A stretch of DNA of 64,000 nucleotides. Source: Algoriphagus sp. Y33. GTDB lineage: Bacteria; Bacteroidota; Bacteroidia; Cytophagales; Cyclobacteriaceae. Below, one piece after another: positions 9,095 through 17,343 of this stretch (its first letter is position 1; each line of letters opens with the position of its first letter). The notes beneath the pieces were generated by a model. The model ran no database searches and had not been told where the DNA came from. It saw only the letters and a program-made list of their open reading frames with translations. The position numbers were made by a program, and so were the translations under genes. The stretch is taken from positions 3,720,001-3,784,000 of the forward strand of contig NZ_CP061947.1 in the NCBI RefSeq assembly GCF_014838715.1, read 5' to 3'.

Positions 9095-12000
9095 TTAGTT
9101 GCCGGCGTAGTTGTATTCGTAATGCTCCAATATATGGCCGTCCTCGTTCTTGACGGTTTTCAGACGGTTGGCCGAGTCATACTCATAAATAAGCGTATAT
9201 CCCCTGGGATCGGTCTTGCTGGTCATGCCCACCAATGGTTCATAGGTATAGGAGGTCATCATGGCATCTGCTGGATGAAGCCTGAGCTCATCTATAACCA
9301 CACTGCTGCCTGAAATCGTGAGACTCGACGAGGTAATAGTCTTTTCTACCCACTTCCAAGTCGTCGTAAGGGATTCCGTCTGCCCGCTAACACTTACATT
9401 GCCCGTCCCCGATGTCCTCCTCGCCCAGAACCCGACCCGGTAAGGACTGGAGGCGGAAGCCGCAATCCCCGTCTTGGTAACCTGACCTGAACTTAGATTA
9501 TAACCTTTCTTGCCTGTTTTAAAAATAGTTGTCGGAGTGCCTGAGTAAGTCCAACCGCCTTTGTCTGAAGTTTCGAAAGAGGTAAAAGAAATTTGGTTAG
9601 ATGCGGTGTTTTCTGCTTTTGCAATCGTGTACTGCTTATCATAGCCCCAAAAATAACTTGTAATCGAACCTCCTTCTTTCGACACCATGCTAGGGTTCCC
9701 TGATCCATCGTAGTCATGGTAACGTATCCTGTTCTCCAGAGCAGAATTCCTCACTGCGGTTCTGATGGTCTCGGGCAATATAATCCCGTTACCCCACTCT
9801 TTATAGTCCGTACGGTTGGTGGACAGTCTGACCTCATTTTGATAAGTTTCCGTTTGTATGGGTTCTCCAACCCGGTTTTGGACGATTAATTTATCCTCTA
9901 CCGGTGTCCTGACTGAAATATCATGTGCATATAGAATCTTTGTACTTAAAGTATTTCCTTTGCTGTCTTCTGACGTTGTCTTTGTCAACTGCAAATGGTT
10001 AGGGTTTTCGTAATAATAATTGGTAATAGTACTAAATGGTTTTTCTCCATTACCATCATATTGTATTTCTGTGGATGACGTTTTGTAAAACCAATTTTGT
10101 TGCATCTTGTGTTCCATAATATCCAGGTTTTCTAGCCTGCCTAACCCTAGATCTTCAGGAGTGCATATAAAATTAAACTTCTTCCGAATGTAAAACCCAT
10201 ATACAATGTTGTTTTTTCTGGAATCCCGGATATAGGTATCTATTTTTTCATGAAGAGGAACAAAGCCACCGTTTCTAACTTTAAAATAGGACACCTTTTT
10301 TTGGAGGCCGTCATCCCATCCTAAATTAACCTTCAGAGTCCCTTCTATGGGATCGCCCACAATATTATTCCCTTCAATATCCTGCCCTATATAATATTCA
10401 TACTCTTCTGCTCCATTTTGAAAATCATCGCCAGAACTTACAGTTACATACCTGTACCTAGCTCCCAACACACTGGAGCTATAAAGATTACGTACACCCG
10501 ACGAATTTAAGACTGCATAGTTTACGTCTACATAGGAACATGGGAATAAACTCTCCTGACACGGAATTCTGTCAGTTCTACCAGTAAAATACCAAGGATC
10601 GTTTCCTTTTATTCCGGACGACTGGCTTAAGGTTTCTTTTTTACCATAATAGACCTTTTTTGTTTCCAAGGGATCCGTCGGAGTGGCCTGTTTAACAATT
10701 TTGCTTATTCTCACTCCTCCTTGAAGTATCTCTGCGGGTATAACTTGTTTCTCTCCCGGTATATAACTAAAGGATAGTCCCCCGAATAAGCAGGGCCTAT
10801 CAATAGATATGGAAATTCTGTAGCTGGAGTTCTTCTTCAATGACATGTACGCGTTGGGATGCATGTTATTGGGACCAAAACTGAAACTGTTTCCTAAAGC
10901 TATTGTTCCGCCCGCTCCTCTTTCGTAAAAGATATTGGTTTGAGCTGTCGTTAAATTTTCTATGGTGACAGTTGCCAATACATGATGCGGGGGAACTGCA
11001 TCAGGGCTGCAAACATAATCGTTAACACTCACATCTTTATTTAGCTCAATTTCCTGATCGAATGTAATGTTAAGAAGGTTTCTAGAATTAGTAGTCCGGG
11101 CTGTACTACTATTGGTCTCTACTGGTAAAGAAACATTTACCGAAGGAGGGAGCACCTCTTTTGTTCCGTGATAAGTGTTAGCTTCAAATTCAAAGGCTGT
11201 ATAGCCTTTGGTGGGGTATATGATCTTTTTCAGGGCTCCGTATTTGGAATAGACCGGATCGGGTTCTTTATCCGCCCCGATGTTAAACATTTCAAATCCA
11301 GTGGGCTTAAAATCTATTTTAGATGGATTAGGAAAAAAATAGTTGTTATTTTTTCCATTATAATACCCCCAATGATCTTGGCTAAAGGACAATCTCGCTG
11401 GCAATGATTCCGGACTGTAATATTCGAAAGAGTATTTCTTGTTCGGATCACTATAAGTAACACTTGTCAGGAAAGTCCTTGAATTAGATGTGGTCAAATA
11501 AGTGAGTGCAGCACCGTCGATGATCTTAGCTGATGCATCAAAGTATTTGATGTCTGATATCAGATAAGCAGCATTAAGTACCGGTAAATTTCTATACGAA
11601 AATACTACTCTTCCTTGGCTAGGCCTGTTACTGGTGATACTATCCAACTTCAAGCCCGCGATTCTACTCATAGTTGTTACTACAGGGCTAATAGTAAATG
11701 CTGGCCCCGTTCCCGACCCGCCGGCACATGAATTCTGTAAGGTCGGGTTTGCAACTGTTATACTTTGATGATTTCCTATGTCGTACTCGTAATTGATTGG
11801 GGAATAAGTTAAGTATATTTCATCTCCCTTAGGATGTGTAACTTTGCTTAGATGCCATCCCGTGATTACTTGACCCGACCATAAAGAATGCCCATCACCA
11901 TAAGACCGAAACTGGGACGATTCTGTATTAAGAAAATAATACTTTATACCTTTGGTGTCAGTGATCAAAAATCCGTTCTCGTATTTATCAACCCGCAAGC

Positions 12001-12553
12001 CGCTCGGCGATAAAATAACAATATTCTTGTTATGATCTAATACAAACTGACCGGAGTATCCCTGAAAATGATAGACAAAAACGTCTAATTCATAATCTGG
12101 CTGTGAACCTGCAGTGATGCCGGCACCCAGGTTGTAAAAATAGTCGATGGCAGCACCACTTTCGTAATTCCCTATAATATTTTGTGGAATGGGAGTTGTC
12201 CTATTTTCATCAGGTCTTCCCCTGACGACCCTCGTGATCACCCCACCGGAATTTATGTTCCATCCTAAACCAACGTTACTGGTTAGCTGATCCACTTTTA
12301 TCCCGTCGGAATGGTGATTTAAAGAAATGGGGATGCTTAAATTTGAAGTGCTGTAAGCAAAAATTGGAATTTCCGGGTTGATACTACCGGTAAAGTAACC
12401 TACAGGGGTCTGCCCATACTCCCCCAGTTGATAAGCTGAAGGAGAAGGGGGTATGATTTGGGGAAGGTTTATGTTGTTCTCCTGCCCATATAGGTGAAAA
12501 AACACCATTGAGAAAAAGAATAAACTGACAGTTTTCTTCAAATAACTGAACAT
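9095..12553 (-). CDS. RHS N-terminal-half protein (partner of the following RHS gene)
   Basis: 1152 residues from the ATG at 12553. A longer frame begins at 12610, but only the inner start places a clean signal peptide (MFSYLKKTVSLFFFSMVFFH) at the N-terminus. The first part (PSAYQLGEYGQTPVGYFTGS, GLGWNINSGG) is the SpvB/RHS-type N-terminal domain common in Bacteroidota RHS loci. A jelly-roll, carbohydrate-binding-like segment (WTYSGTPTTIF to VIDELRLHPADAMM) lies near residues 980-1085. The protein ends in three or so YD repeats (YTYEPLVGM, YEYDSANRL, YEYNYAGN) with no RHS core and no tip. It seems to supply the front part of a shell whose rear part is the next gene, so the cage would be built from two separately exported polypeptides. 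That assembly idea is inference. Confidence 0.82.
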   Translation of the reverse strand: MFSYLKKTVSLFFFSMVFFHLYGQENNINLPQIIPPSPSAYQLGEYGQTPVGYFTGSINPEIPIFAYSTSNLSIPISLNHHSDGIKVDQLTSNVGLGWNINSGGVITRVVRGRPDENRTTPIPQNIIGNYESGAAIDYFYNLGAGITAGSQPDYELDVFVYHFQGYSGQFVLDHNKNIVILSPSGLRVDKYENGFLITDTKGIKYYFLNTESSQFRSYGDGHSLWSGQVITGWHLSKVTHPKGDEIYLTYSPINYEYDIGNHQSITVANPTLQNSCAGGSGTGPAFTISPVVTTMSRIAGLKLDSITSNRPSQGRVVFSYRNLPVLNAAYLISDIKYFDASAKIIDGAALTYLTTSNSRTFLTSVTYSDPNKKYSFEYYSPESLPARLSFSQDHWGYYNGKNNNYFFPNPSKIDFKPTGFEMFNIGADKEPDPVYSKYGALKKIIYPTKGYTAFEFEANTYHGTKEVLPPSVNVSLPVETNSSTARTTNSRNLLNITFDQEIELNKDVSVNDYVCSPDAVPPHHVLATVTIENLTTAQTNIFYERGAGGTIALGNSFSFGPNNMHPNAYMSLKKNSSYRISISIDRPCLFGGLSFSYIPGEKQVIPAEILQGGVRISKIVKQATPTDPLETKKVYYGKKETLSQSSGIKGNDPWYFTGRTDRIPCQESLFPCSYVDVNYAVLNSSGVRNLYSSSVLGARYRYVTVSSGDDFQNGAEEYEYYIGQDIEGNNIVGDPIEGTLKVNLGWDDGLQKKVSYFKVRNGGFVPLHEKIDTYIRDSRKNNIVYGFYIRKKFNFICTPEDLGLGRLENLDIMEHKMQQNWFYKTSSTEIQYDGNGEKPFSTITNYYYENPNHLQLTKTTSEDSKGNTLSTKILYAHDISVRTPVEDKLIVQNRVGEPIQTETYQNEVRLSTNRTDYKEWGNGIILPETIRTAVRNSALENRIRYHDYDGSGNPSMVSKEGGSITSYFWGYDKQYTIAKAENTASNQISFTSFETSDKGGWTYSGTPTTIFKTGKKGYNLSSGQVTKTGIAASASSPYRVGFWARRTSGTGNVSVSGQTESLTTTWKWVEKTITSSSLTISGSSVVIDELRLHPADAMMTSYTYEPLVGMTSKTDPRGYTLIYEYDSANRLKTVKNEDGHILEHYEYNYAGN

Positions 12554-12843
12554 TACATCTTTTATATGGCTACTCCCAGTAATTCTTTCCACAATTAAAA
12601 ACAAGTACATCTATTTAATATTATATAGTTACATTTTTCTCTCTAGTCCTGTCAACCTTCTATGCCGGTCTCCCACCAACTTCTTTTATCACCCTCCTTT
12701 TGATAGGATTATGAAAACTTTAGACACATAAATGGTCATTTTTGCTGATATAGTTAAAGGCATCACTTCGTAATCCTTCGCAAACACATAGTCAGGTAAG
12801 TTGGCAGCTTCCTTTTCTCAGATGATGAAATATTGACTTACAG
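12554..12843. other. 290-bp gap between LRR gene and RHS N-half gene
   Basis: No reading frame with a recognisable product, no terminator hairpin and no repeat was seen here. Both flanking genes are on the minus strand. The AT-rich part next to 12600 could hold a promoter for the RHS pair, but I could not pick out convincing -33/-7 boxes. Confidence 0.4.
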
Positions 12844-14916
12844 CTACCGGTAGAATACAGGGGGCATGCTAGAATAACCAAACAAATGCGGTGGAAAAAC
12901 CATGATTTTATCCGTATCCAGATTTATTTCCCTATCACGTTCATATAAAGAACAAATTGTAATATCCAGATCGTCTTCATCCTCGTCATCTATCCCCTCT
13001 ATCTCTCCTCCAGCCGCCAGAATAACTATGGTCGGGTAACCGGGATTGGTGACATCGCCGATGTAATTTCCCGAACAGTCAACGCTTCCGCCTGATGCGG
13101 GACAGTTGACAGTAACAGAATCATTGGAAGGCGAGGCCCCCGTCAACGCATTTCCGTTCTTATACCATTGGTAATTGGAAGGACTGCCCAGATTCTTGCC
13201 CACCGTGGTAGCCAGGGTTATGTTTCCCGTCCCTACACTGTAACTGGTCAATGCCGGATCCGACCGCTGGGGGGAGTAATAATTCGGCTGTGGCCAATAC
13301 TGGGTCTTACTGCCCAGATCGGTAAAACTGTAGTAGTTGTGCGAAATCCTGAACAGGTTGGGAATTTTGGTCAACAAACACTGGGGCACGTCTCCCGTCA
13401 ATTGATTCATCTGGGCATAGAACAAGACCAGATTGGGAAGTGAACAAAGTGTGGCGGGTATCTGGCCTGTCAGTTCATTGTAATCCAGCCTGAGCGTGTG
13501 CATATTGGTAAGATTCCCCAGCTGGGTAGGTATGCTGCCGCTGATTTTATTTTCTGTCAGGTTTAGGTACTGGAGATTTGTCATGCTCCCCACCTGTGTG
13601 GGAATCGGGCCTGTCAGTTGATTGGACAGCAACAAAAAATTGGTGACTTTCTTCAGATTTCCCAGCGTGGTGGGAAGTTGTCCCGTCAGCTTATTGTTAT
13701 AGGCAAAAAACAATTCCAGATTGACCAGATTGCCGATTCCCGAAGGAATAGGCCCTCCTATATCGTTGTCATGGACACTGAATGATTTGAGCTGCAGAAG
13801 ATTGCCGACAGAGGAGGGAATTATGCCCGCAATCCTGTTTTGCTGTACGTGGAAAAGTTCAAGATTGGAAAGGGTTCCGATAGAGGTCGGGATGGAACCC
13901 GTCAGATCGTTGTTGTACAGGTATAAATTTCTGAGATTGACAAGTGCCCCTATAGAATTCGGTATGGGACCAGTCAGCTGGTTGTCGTGCAGAATGAAAT
14001 ACCGCAGTGACGTAAGGTTGTCCAGATAGGTGGGTATCTGTCCTGTGAGGGAATTTCCCGAAAGCTGGATAACCTCAAGGGTACTTGAATAGCCTATGGA
14101 TTGGGGAATATTTCCCGAAAGTTGGTTTCGGTCCAGGTGCATTTCTTTCAGGCTGGCCATTTCGTGGAAGACATTCGGCAATTGCCCGCTTAGATTGTTT
14201 AGGGGCAACAACAGCGTTCTCAGATAATCCAGATCCCGGATACTTGCGGGAAGTGTTCCCGTCAGATTGTTCCCGTTTAAGTGTATCCCCGTGACATGGC
14301 CGTCAAAATCCACAGTCACCCCACTCCATCCGTCTACCGACTGGACCACATTGGGATTTGCCGTACTCCAACCTACCTTGTTGGTCCAGTTTGCACCTCC
14401 CGTAGCCTGATAGATGGCCATCAATGCACTGTATTCAGCCTGGCTTGGCAACGCGTTAGAACTGATAGAAAATCCGGTACTGCTCTTGGATGCGGAGGGC
14501 TGGATTTTGCCGTGTTCTGAAGGGCGTATTTCTGCATCGACCCCAAGTCTCTCTTCCAATTCTTTGATCAGCCTGCCTGTCAGTTCTTCCAACTCCTCTT
14601 GGTCTCCGTCTCCGCCGGCTTTCTGCTGTTCCGAAGAGGCTGCTGACAAGGGGTTATGCTGTTGGAAAGAATCGTCCGGTCCCGAGGGAATCACGACTGT
14701 GACGAAAGATTCAGCAGTAACGAAGGGCTCGATATGATTGTAAAAACCATCAGTGGACGGATCGGACGTAGCGTCGGTACCAATCGATAAAAAACTGCCA
14801 AAGGCAGGTGAAGAAGCCTCTGCTGTCAGGGTAAAAACTTGGGGTGACCCTATCTGGATCAAAAAAGTCAACATTAAAAAAAGCTGAATGCTTTTCCTTC
14901 GATTATATAACAACAT
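12844..14916 (-). CDS. Secreted leucine-rich-repeat protein
   Basis: 690 residues. A signal peptide (MLLYNRRKSIQLFLMLTFLI) is followed by a low-complexity acidic/serine region (to about 155) and a cap segment YSALMAIYQATGGANWTNKV. Then come thirteen consecutive 24-residue plant-type LRRs (consensus LxxLxLxxNxLTGxIPxxIGNLxN) at about residues 207-520. The C-terminal part contains an Ig-like stretch (YQWYKNGNAL, SGNYIGDVTNPGYP) and an acidic run (EGIDDEDEDDLD). It has no recognisable T9SS or PEP sorting tail. Its start overlaps the 95-residue secreted protein by 14 bp, and it is followed by the two RHS genes. It is a paralogue of the LRR gene at the left edge. Probable surface adhesin or target-recognition component of the RHS locus; the ligand is unknown. 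Confidence 0.85.
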   Translation of the reverse strand: MLLYNRRKSIQLFLMLTFLIQIGSPQVFTLTAEASSPAFGSFLSIGTDATSDPSTDGFYNHIEPFVTAESFVTVVIPSGPDDSFQQHNPLSAASSEQQKAGGDGDQEELEELTGRLIKELEERLGVDAEIRPSEHGKIQPSASKSSTGFSISSNALPSQAEYSALMAIYQATGGANWTNKVGWSTANPNVVQSVDGWSGVTVDFDGHVTGIHLNGNNLTGTLPASIRDLDYLRTLLLPLNNLSGQLPNVFHEMASLKEMHLDRNQLSGNIPQSIGYSSTLEVIQLSGNSLTGQIPTYLDNLTSLRYFILHDNQLTGPIPNSIGALVNLRNLYLYNNDLTGSIPTSIGTLSNLELFHVQQNRIAGIIPSSVGNLLQLKSFSVHDNDIGGPIPSGIGNLVNLELFFAYNNKLTGQLPTTLGNLKKVTNFLLLSNQLTGPIPTQVGSMTNLQYLNLTENKISGSIPTQLGNLTNMHTLRLDYNELTGQIPATLCSLPNLVLFYAQMNQLTGDVPQCLLTKIPNLFRISHNYYSFTDLGSKTQYWPQPNYYSPQRSDPALTSYSVGTGNITLATTVGKNLGSPSNYQWYKNGNALTGASPSNDSVTVNCPASGGSVDCSGNYIGDVTNPGYPTIVILAAGGEIEGIDDEDEDDLDITICSLYERDREINLDTDKIMVFPPHLFGYSSMPPVFYR

Positions 14917-15190
14917 ACTTGGATGGATAAGGGATTACTTTTCTATAATCCGTTTGTTGAACTGATCGGTATCGGATAAAATGGAATTGCAGTTTGGCAG
15001 GGACAGCCGACTCCCCTTTCCCGAAAAAGGATTGTGTTGAGTCGGTTTTTTCCGGCGTGGGTTGAATGGTATCCAACAAGCCGGGGACAGTTTTTATTGG
15101 CCCAATTGTTGTCTTTTCCGGTGTGATCTGAGCTAAGCTTTCGAAAAACAGGAAAAAAATCAATACAAAAATACAATATCCCTTTGCCAT
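14903..15190 (-). CDS. Small secreted hypothetical protein
   Basis: 95 residues: a strong signal peptide (MAKGYCIFVLIFFLFFESLA) followed by a Pro/Thr-rich mature part (ITPEKTTIGPIKTVPG, IQPTPEKTDST). Its stop lies inside the LRR gene (14-bp overlap), pointing to translational coupling. A competing frame on the same strand starts at 15200 but lacks export features, so I prefer this one. It is the first gene of the minus-strand LRR/RHS transcription unit. No family recognised. Confidence 0.55.
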   Translation of the reverse strand: MAKGYCIFVLIFFLFFESLAQITPEKTTIGPIKTVPGLLDTIQPTPEKTDSTQSFFGKGESAVPAKLQFHFIRYRSVQQTDYRKVIPYPSKYVVI

Positions 15191-15244
15191 GCAACGTCAA
15201 TTAAAGAATGGGGCGCATCTTACATTTTTTATTCTTAAATAAAA

Positions 15245-15264
15245 AATACCCTATATCGGGTATT
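15245..15264. promoter_or_regulatory. Perfect inverted repeat, candidate operator of the RHS/LRR operon
   Basis: AATACCC-TATATC-GGGTATT: two perfect 7-bp arms around a 6-bp spacer, 55-74 bp upstream of the start at 15190. On the minus strand it lies next to CTTG and TATTTTTT elements that resemble weak -33/-7 boxes. No T-run follows in a position that would make it a terminator of a known gene. A dimeric regulator site is a reasonable reading, unproven. Confidence 0.4.
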
Positions 15265-15510
15265 GCAAGTCTCACCGAATTTTTCATCGGCATTCAAACG
15301 GATTATTTAAGTATATATTCGGCGAAAAAAGTGGTGTGCTTAAAAATTCAACTAAATCTCATCAAATTTGTAAATAACTGATTATCAGCAATAAAAATCT
15401 TTGTGATTTTTGAGAAAAAAATTAAATTTCAACCTTGAATCCGATTATGAGAAAAAAATCAAGCACTCCTCAACCTGATGTTGTAAGCTAATTTCATGTG
15501 TTTATAATTG

Positions 15511-15680
15511 TTTTCTATTGGCCACATGGAATCTCGCACGGTTTATAATCATCCCACTGTGTGTCGTCTTCGACATGCTCGATTTCATCTGTTTATAAGT
15601 TGATTTTCAATGGTCATATGGAATCTCGCATGGCTTATAATCATCCCAGTGTGTGTCGCTCTCGACATGCTCGATTTCAT
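15511..15680 (-). repeat. Interspersed ~90-bp repeat, two tandem copies
   Basis: On the minus strand each unit starts ATGAAATCGAGCATG. A short hairpin (TGTCG-AGAG-CGACA in one copy, TGTCG-AAGA-CGACA in the other), GGGATGATTATAA and GCGAGATTCCAT follow. The starts are 92 bp apart. The same unit occurs as a tandem pair at 30073-30240 and as one diverged copy at 61391-61492. No coding function. It lies between the RHS/LRR operon and the dehydrogenase debris. Confidence 0.85.
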
Positions 15681-15709
15681 AAGATTTTCCTTTAATGTCA
15701 TAATTGAGT

Positions 15710-16280
15710 TTATTTTTGGTTTGAAATCAGTATAGGTTCAGCCTTTAGCAATTCCCTTCCCGAAATCTCAAGCCCAGGATTGCGGTCTCCGTTCTTTTCA
15801 AAAACCTGGATTTTGAACTTCTTGGCATCGGATATGGTGAATCCAGGGAATGCAAAGACAGCCATGGAAGCGGATTTTCCCGGTACTCCATCAAAAGAAG
15901 TTGAGGAAACAGGATCCATACCTAAGCTCCTTATTGCGGTACGCTTGGGCTGCCGTTTGTCCTGCACGGTGAAATTCCAATTTTCGGAGAGGTAGTCCAC
16001 TGTACTGTTGTTATCAACTGCCAGCAGCAAAAACAGCAAACCTCCTTTTTCCGCCACAGCCCCAGGCCCAGCCGAACCATTCCCTGCTTTTTGCCCCAGA
16101 AAACCTTATCGGGATTATGCTGCATCATGCGGTCGAGTACAGCCGAAACATCCGCAGCATAAGTATTCTCATATCGTATCGTTTTGAGTGAATAATTACC
16201 TGCAAACTCTCTGGCAGTAGCTACGCCTATGCCGACACTGGCACCCGTTATTAGTGTATAATTTATTTTTATCCTTTTAA
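15710..16280 (-). pseudogene. Gene debris: SDR N-terminal fragment joined to an unknown fragment
   Basis: On the minus strand, without a start codon, the sequence at about 16200-16280 reads NYTLITGASVGIGVATAREF. This is the Rossmann TGxxxGxG motif of a short-chain dehydrogenase, lost after about 25 residues. The frame then runs into MMQHNPDKVFWGKK, shifts frame near 16090, and continues as GNGSAGPGAVAEKGGLLFLL and FTISDAKKFKIQVFEKNGD to a stop at 15710. I do not recognise the second part. A missing start and at least one frameshift make this non-functional debris at the left boundary of the regulator/oxidoreductase island. Confidence 0.6.
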
Positions 16281-16357
16281 AATTAAATTCACAAAGGAAA
16301 AAAGGATAAGCCGGCTGCTCGTAACAAAAAAGCCGAATATTGTGTAAAAAATGCTTA

Positions 16358-17278
16358 TCAGTTAAACGAAGCTCTAAACTCTAATGGACTTTGGTTAGTT
16401 TTTGTCTTAAATAACTTGCTGAATGATTGAGGGTGTTCAAAACCTAAATCGTATGCAATTTCACTAACAGTCAAGTCAGTCGTTGATAACCTTTCTTTTG
16501 CTTTTTCAATCAGTTTGTTGTGAATGTGCTGCTGTGTAGTTTGTCCTGTCAATGTTTTGAGCAAGCTTCCCAAATAGTTGGGCGATACATTTAGCGAACC
16601 TGCAATGTATTGAGCGGTGGGCAACCCTTTCTCTAGTAGATTGTCGTTGGCAAAATAATCATCAAGTATATTTTCTACTCTTTCAAGGATCTGATGACTG
16701 CTTTTCTTTCTTGTTATGAATTGGCGTTGATAAAACCGTTCGCAATAATTAAGAAGCAGTTCTATTTGTGCTGTGATAATATTTTGGCTGAATTTATCAA
16801 TATTGGAATGATATTCCCTTTGGATATTCAAAAAGATGTCTGTTATAACGGTTTCTTCCTTTTCTGAAAGAAAAAGGGCTTCATTTACAGCATAGCCAAA
16901 AAAATCGTATTGTTTTATGTTCTTCGCCAAAGATGTTTTCCAAACAAAATCGGGGTGAATGAGTAGAAGAAAACCCGTTGGTTTTACTCTTGGCTTTTCA
17001 ACGGTAAGATGTACTAACTGACCTGATGATACAAATGATAATAATCCCTCATCAAAATCATACTGTTGTTGCCCGTAGCGGAATTTACCTTGAATGTTTC
17101 TTTTTAGTCCGATTGTATAAAAATTTTGTACCCAGCTGATTTCCTTTTCATCGGTCCGATATTCCACCAAACCATAATCTACCAAACTCACCAATGGGTG
17201 TTCGGGTTTCGGTAAGCCACTCATTTTGTGAAATTCACTAATGGTATCGAATTTATATATGCTCTTTTTACTTTTCAT
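16358..17278 (-). CDS. AraC-family transcriptional regulator
   Basis: 306 residues. The N-terminal sensor domain begins with GLPKPEHPLVSLVD, typical of a Bacteroidota AraC subfamily. The C-terminal ~100 residues hold the two helix-turn-helix motifs (YIAGSLNVSPNYLGSLLKTL; VSEIAYDLGFEHPQSFSKLF) and end SPLEFRASFN. It is a close paralogue of the regulator at 27039-27947 and of the decayed one at 22567-23463. It lies downstream of a convergent-free, same-strand SDR gene with a terminator between them. A role in controlling the neighbouring SDR is likely by the common AraC-SDR pairing, but the effector is unknown. Confidence 0.93.
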   Translation of the reverse strand: MKSKKSIYKFDTISEFHKMSGLPKPEHPLVSLVDYGLVEYRTDEKEISWVQNFYTIGLKRNIQGKFRYGQQQYDFDEGLLSFVSSGQLVHLTVEKPRVKPTGFLLLIHPDFVWKTSLAKNIKQYDFFGYAVNEALFLSEKEETVITDIFLNIQREYHSNIDKFSQNIITAQIELLLNYCERFYQRQFITRKKSSHQILERVENILDDYFANDNLLEKGLPTAQYIAGSLNVSPNYLGSLLKTLTGQTTQQHIHNKLIEKAKERLSTTDLTVSEIAYDLGFEHPQSFSKLFKTKTNQSPLEFRASFN

Positions 17279-17293
17279 CCCCTGTTCAAATTT

Positions 17294-17332
17294 AAAAAAA
17301 GAGATAGAACATTAATCACTCTATCTCTTTTT
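17294..17332 (-). terminator. Rho-independent terminator of the SDR gene
   Basis: A-run, GAGATAGA, 11-base loop, TCTATCTC, T-run. The 8-bp stem (extended by the A/T runs) sits 12 bp after the SDR stop codon and just before the AraC start. The flanking A and T runs would allow it to work in both directions. Confidence 0.75.
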
Positions 17333-17343
17333 AGTTGTAGAAT

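Larger units (their letters stand above)
15191..15709. other. Intergenic region upstream of the RHS/LRR locus
   Basis: 519 bp without a gene. It holds a 20-bp inverted repeat (15245-15264) in the likely promoter area of the minus-strand operon, and two tandem copies of an interspersed 90-bp repeat (15511-15680), both listed separately. Between them (about 15300-15500) the sequence is AT-rich and I see only a 14-codon frame of no evident meaning. Confidence 0.5.

Noticed and set aside
12554..12610. Longer start for the RHS N-half protein
   Set aside because: The extra 19 residues would put polar sequence in front of a good signal peptide, which begins at the ATG at 12553.
15511..15680. Tandem repeats as a possible CRISPR array
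   Set aside because: Only two units, each about 90 bp, similar over most of their length with no constant short repeat plus unique spacers, and no cas gene nearby.
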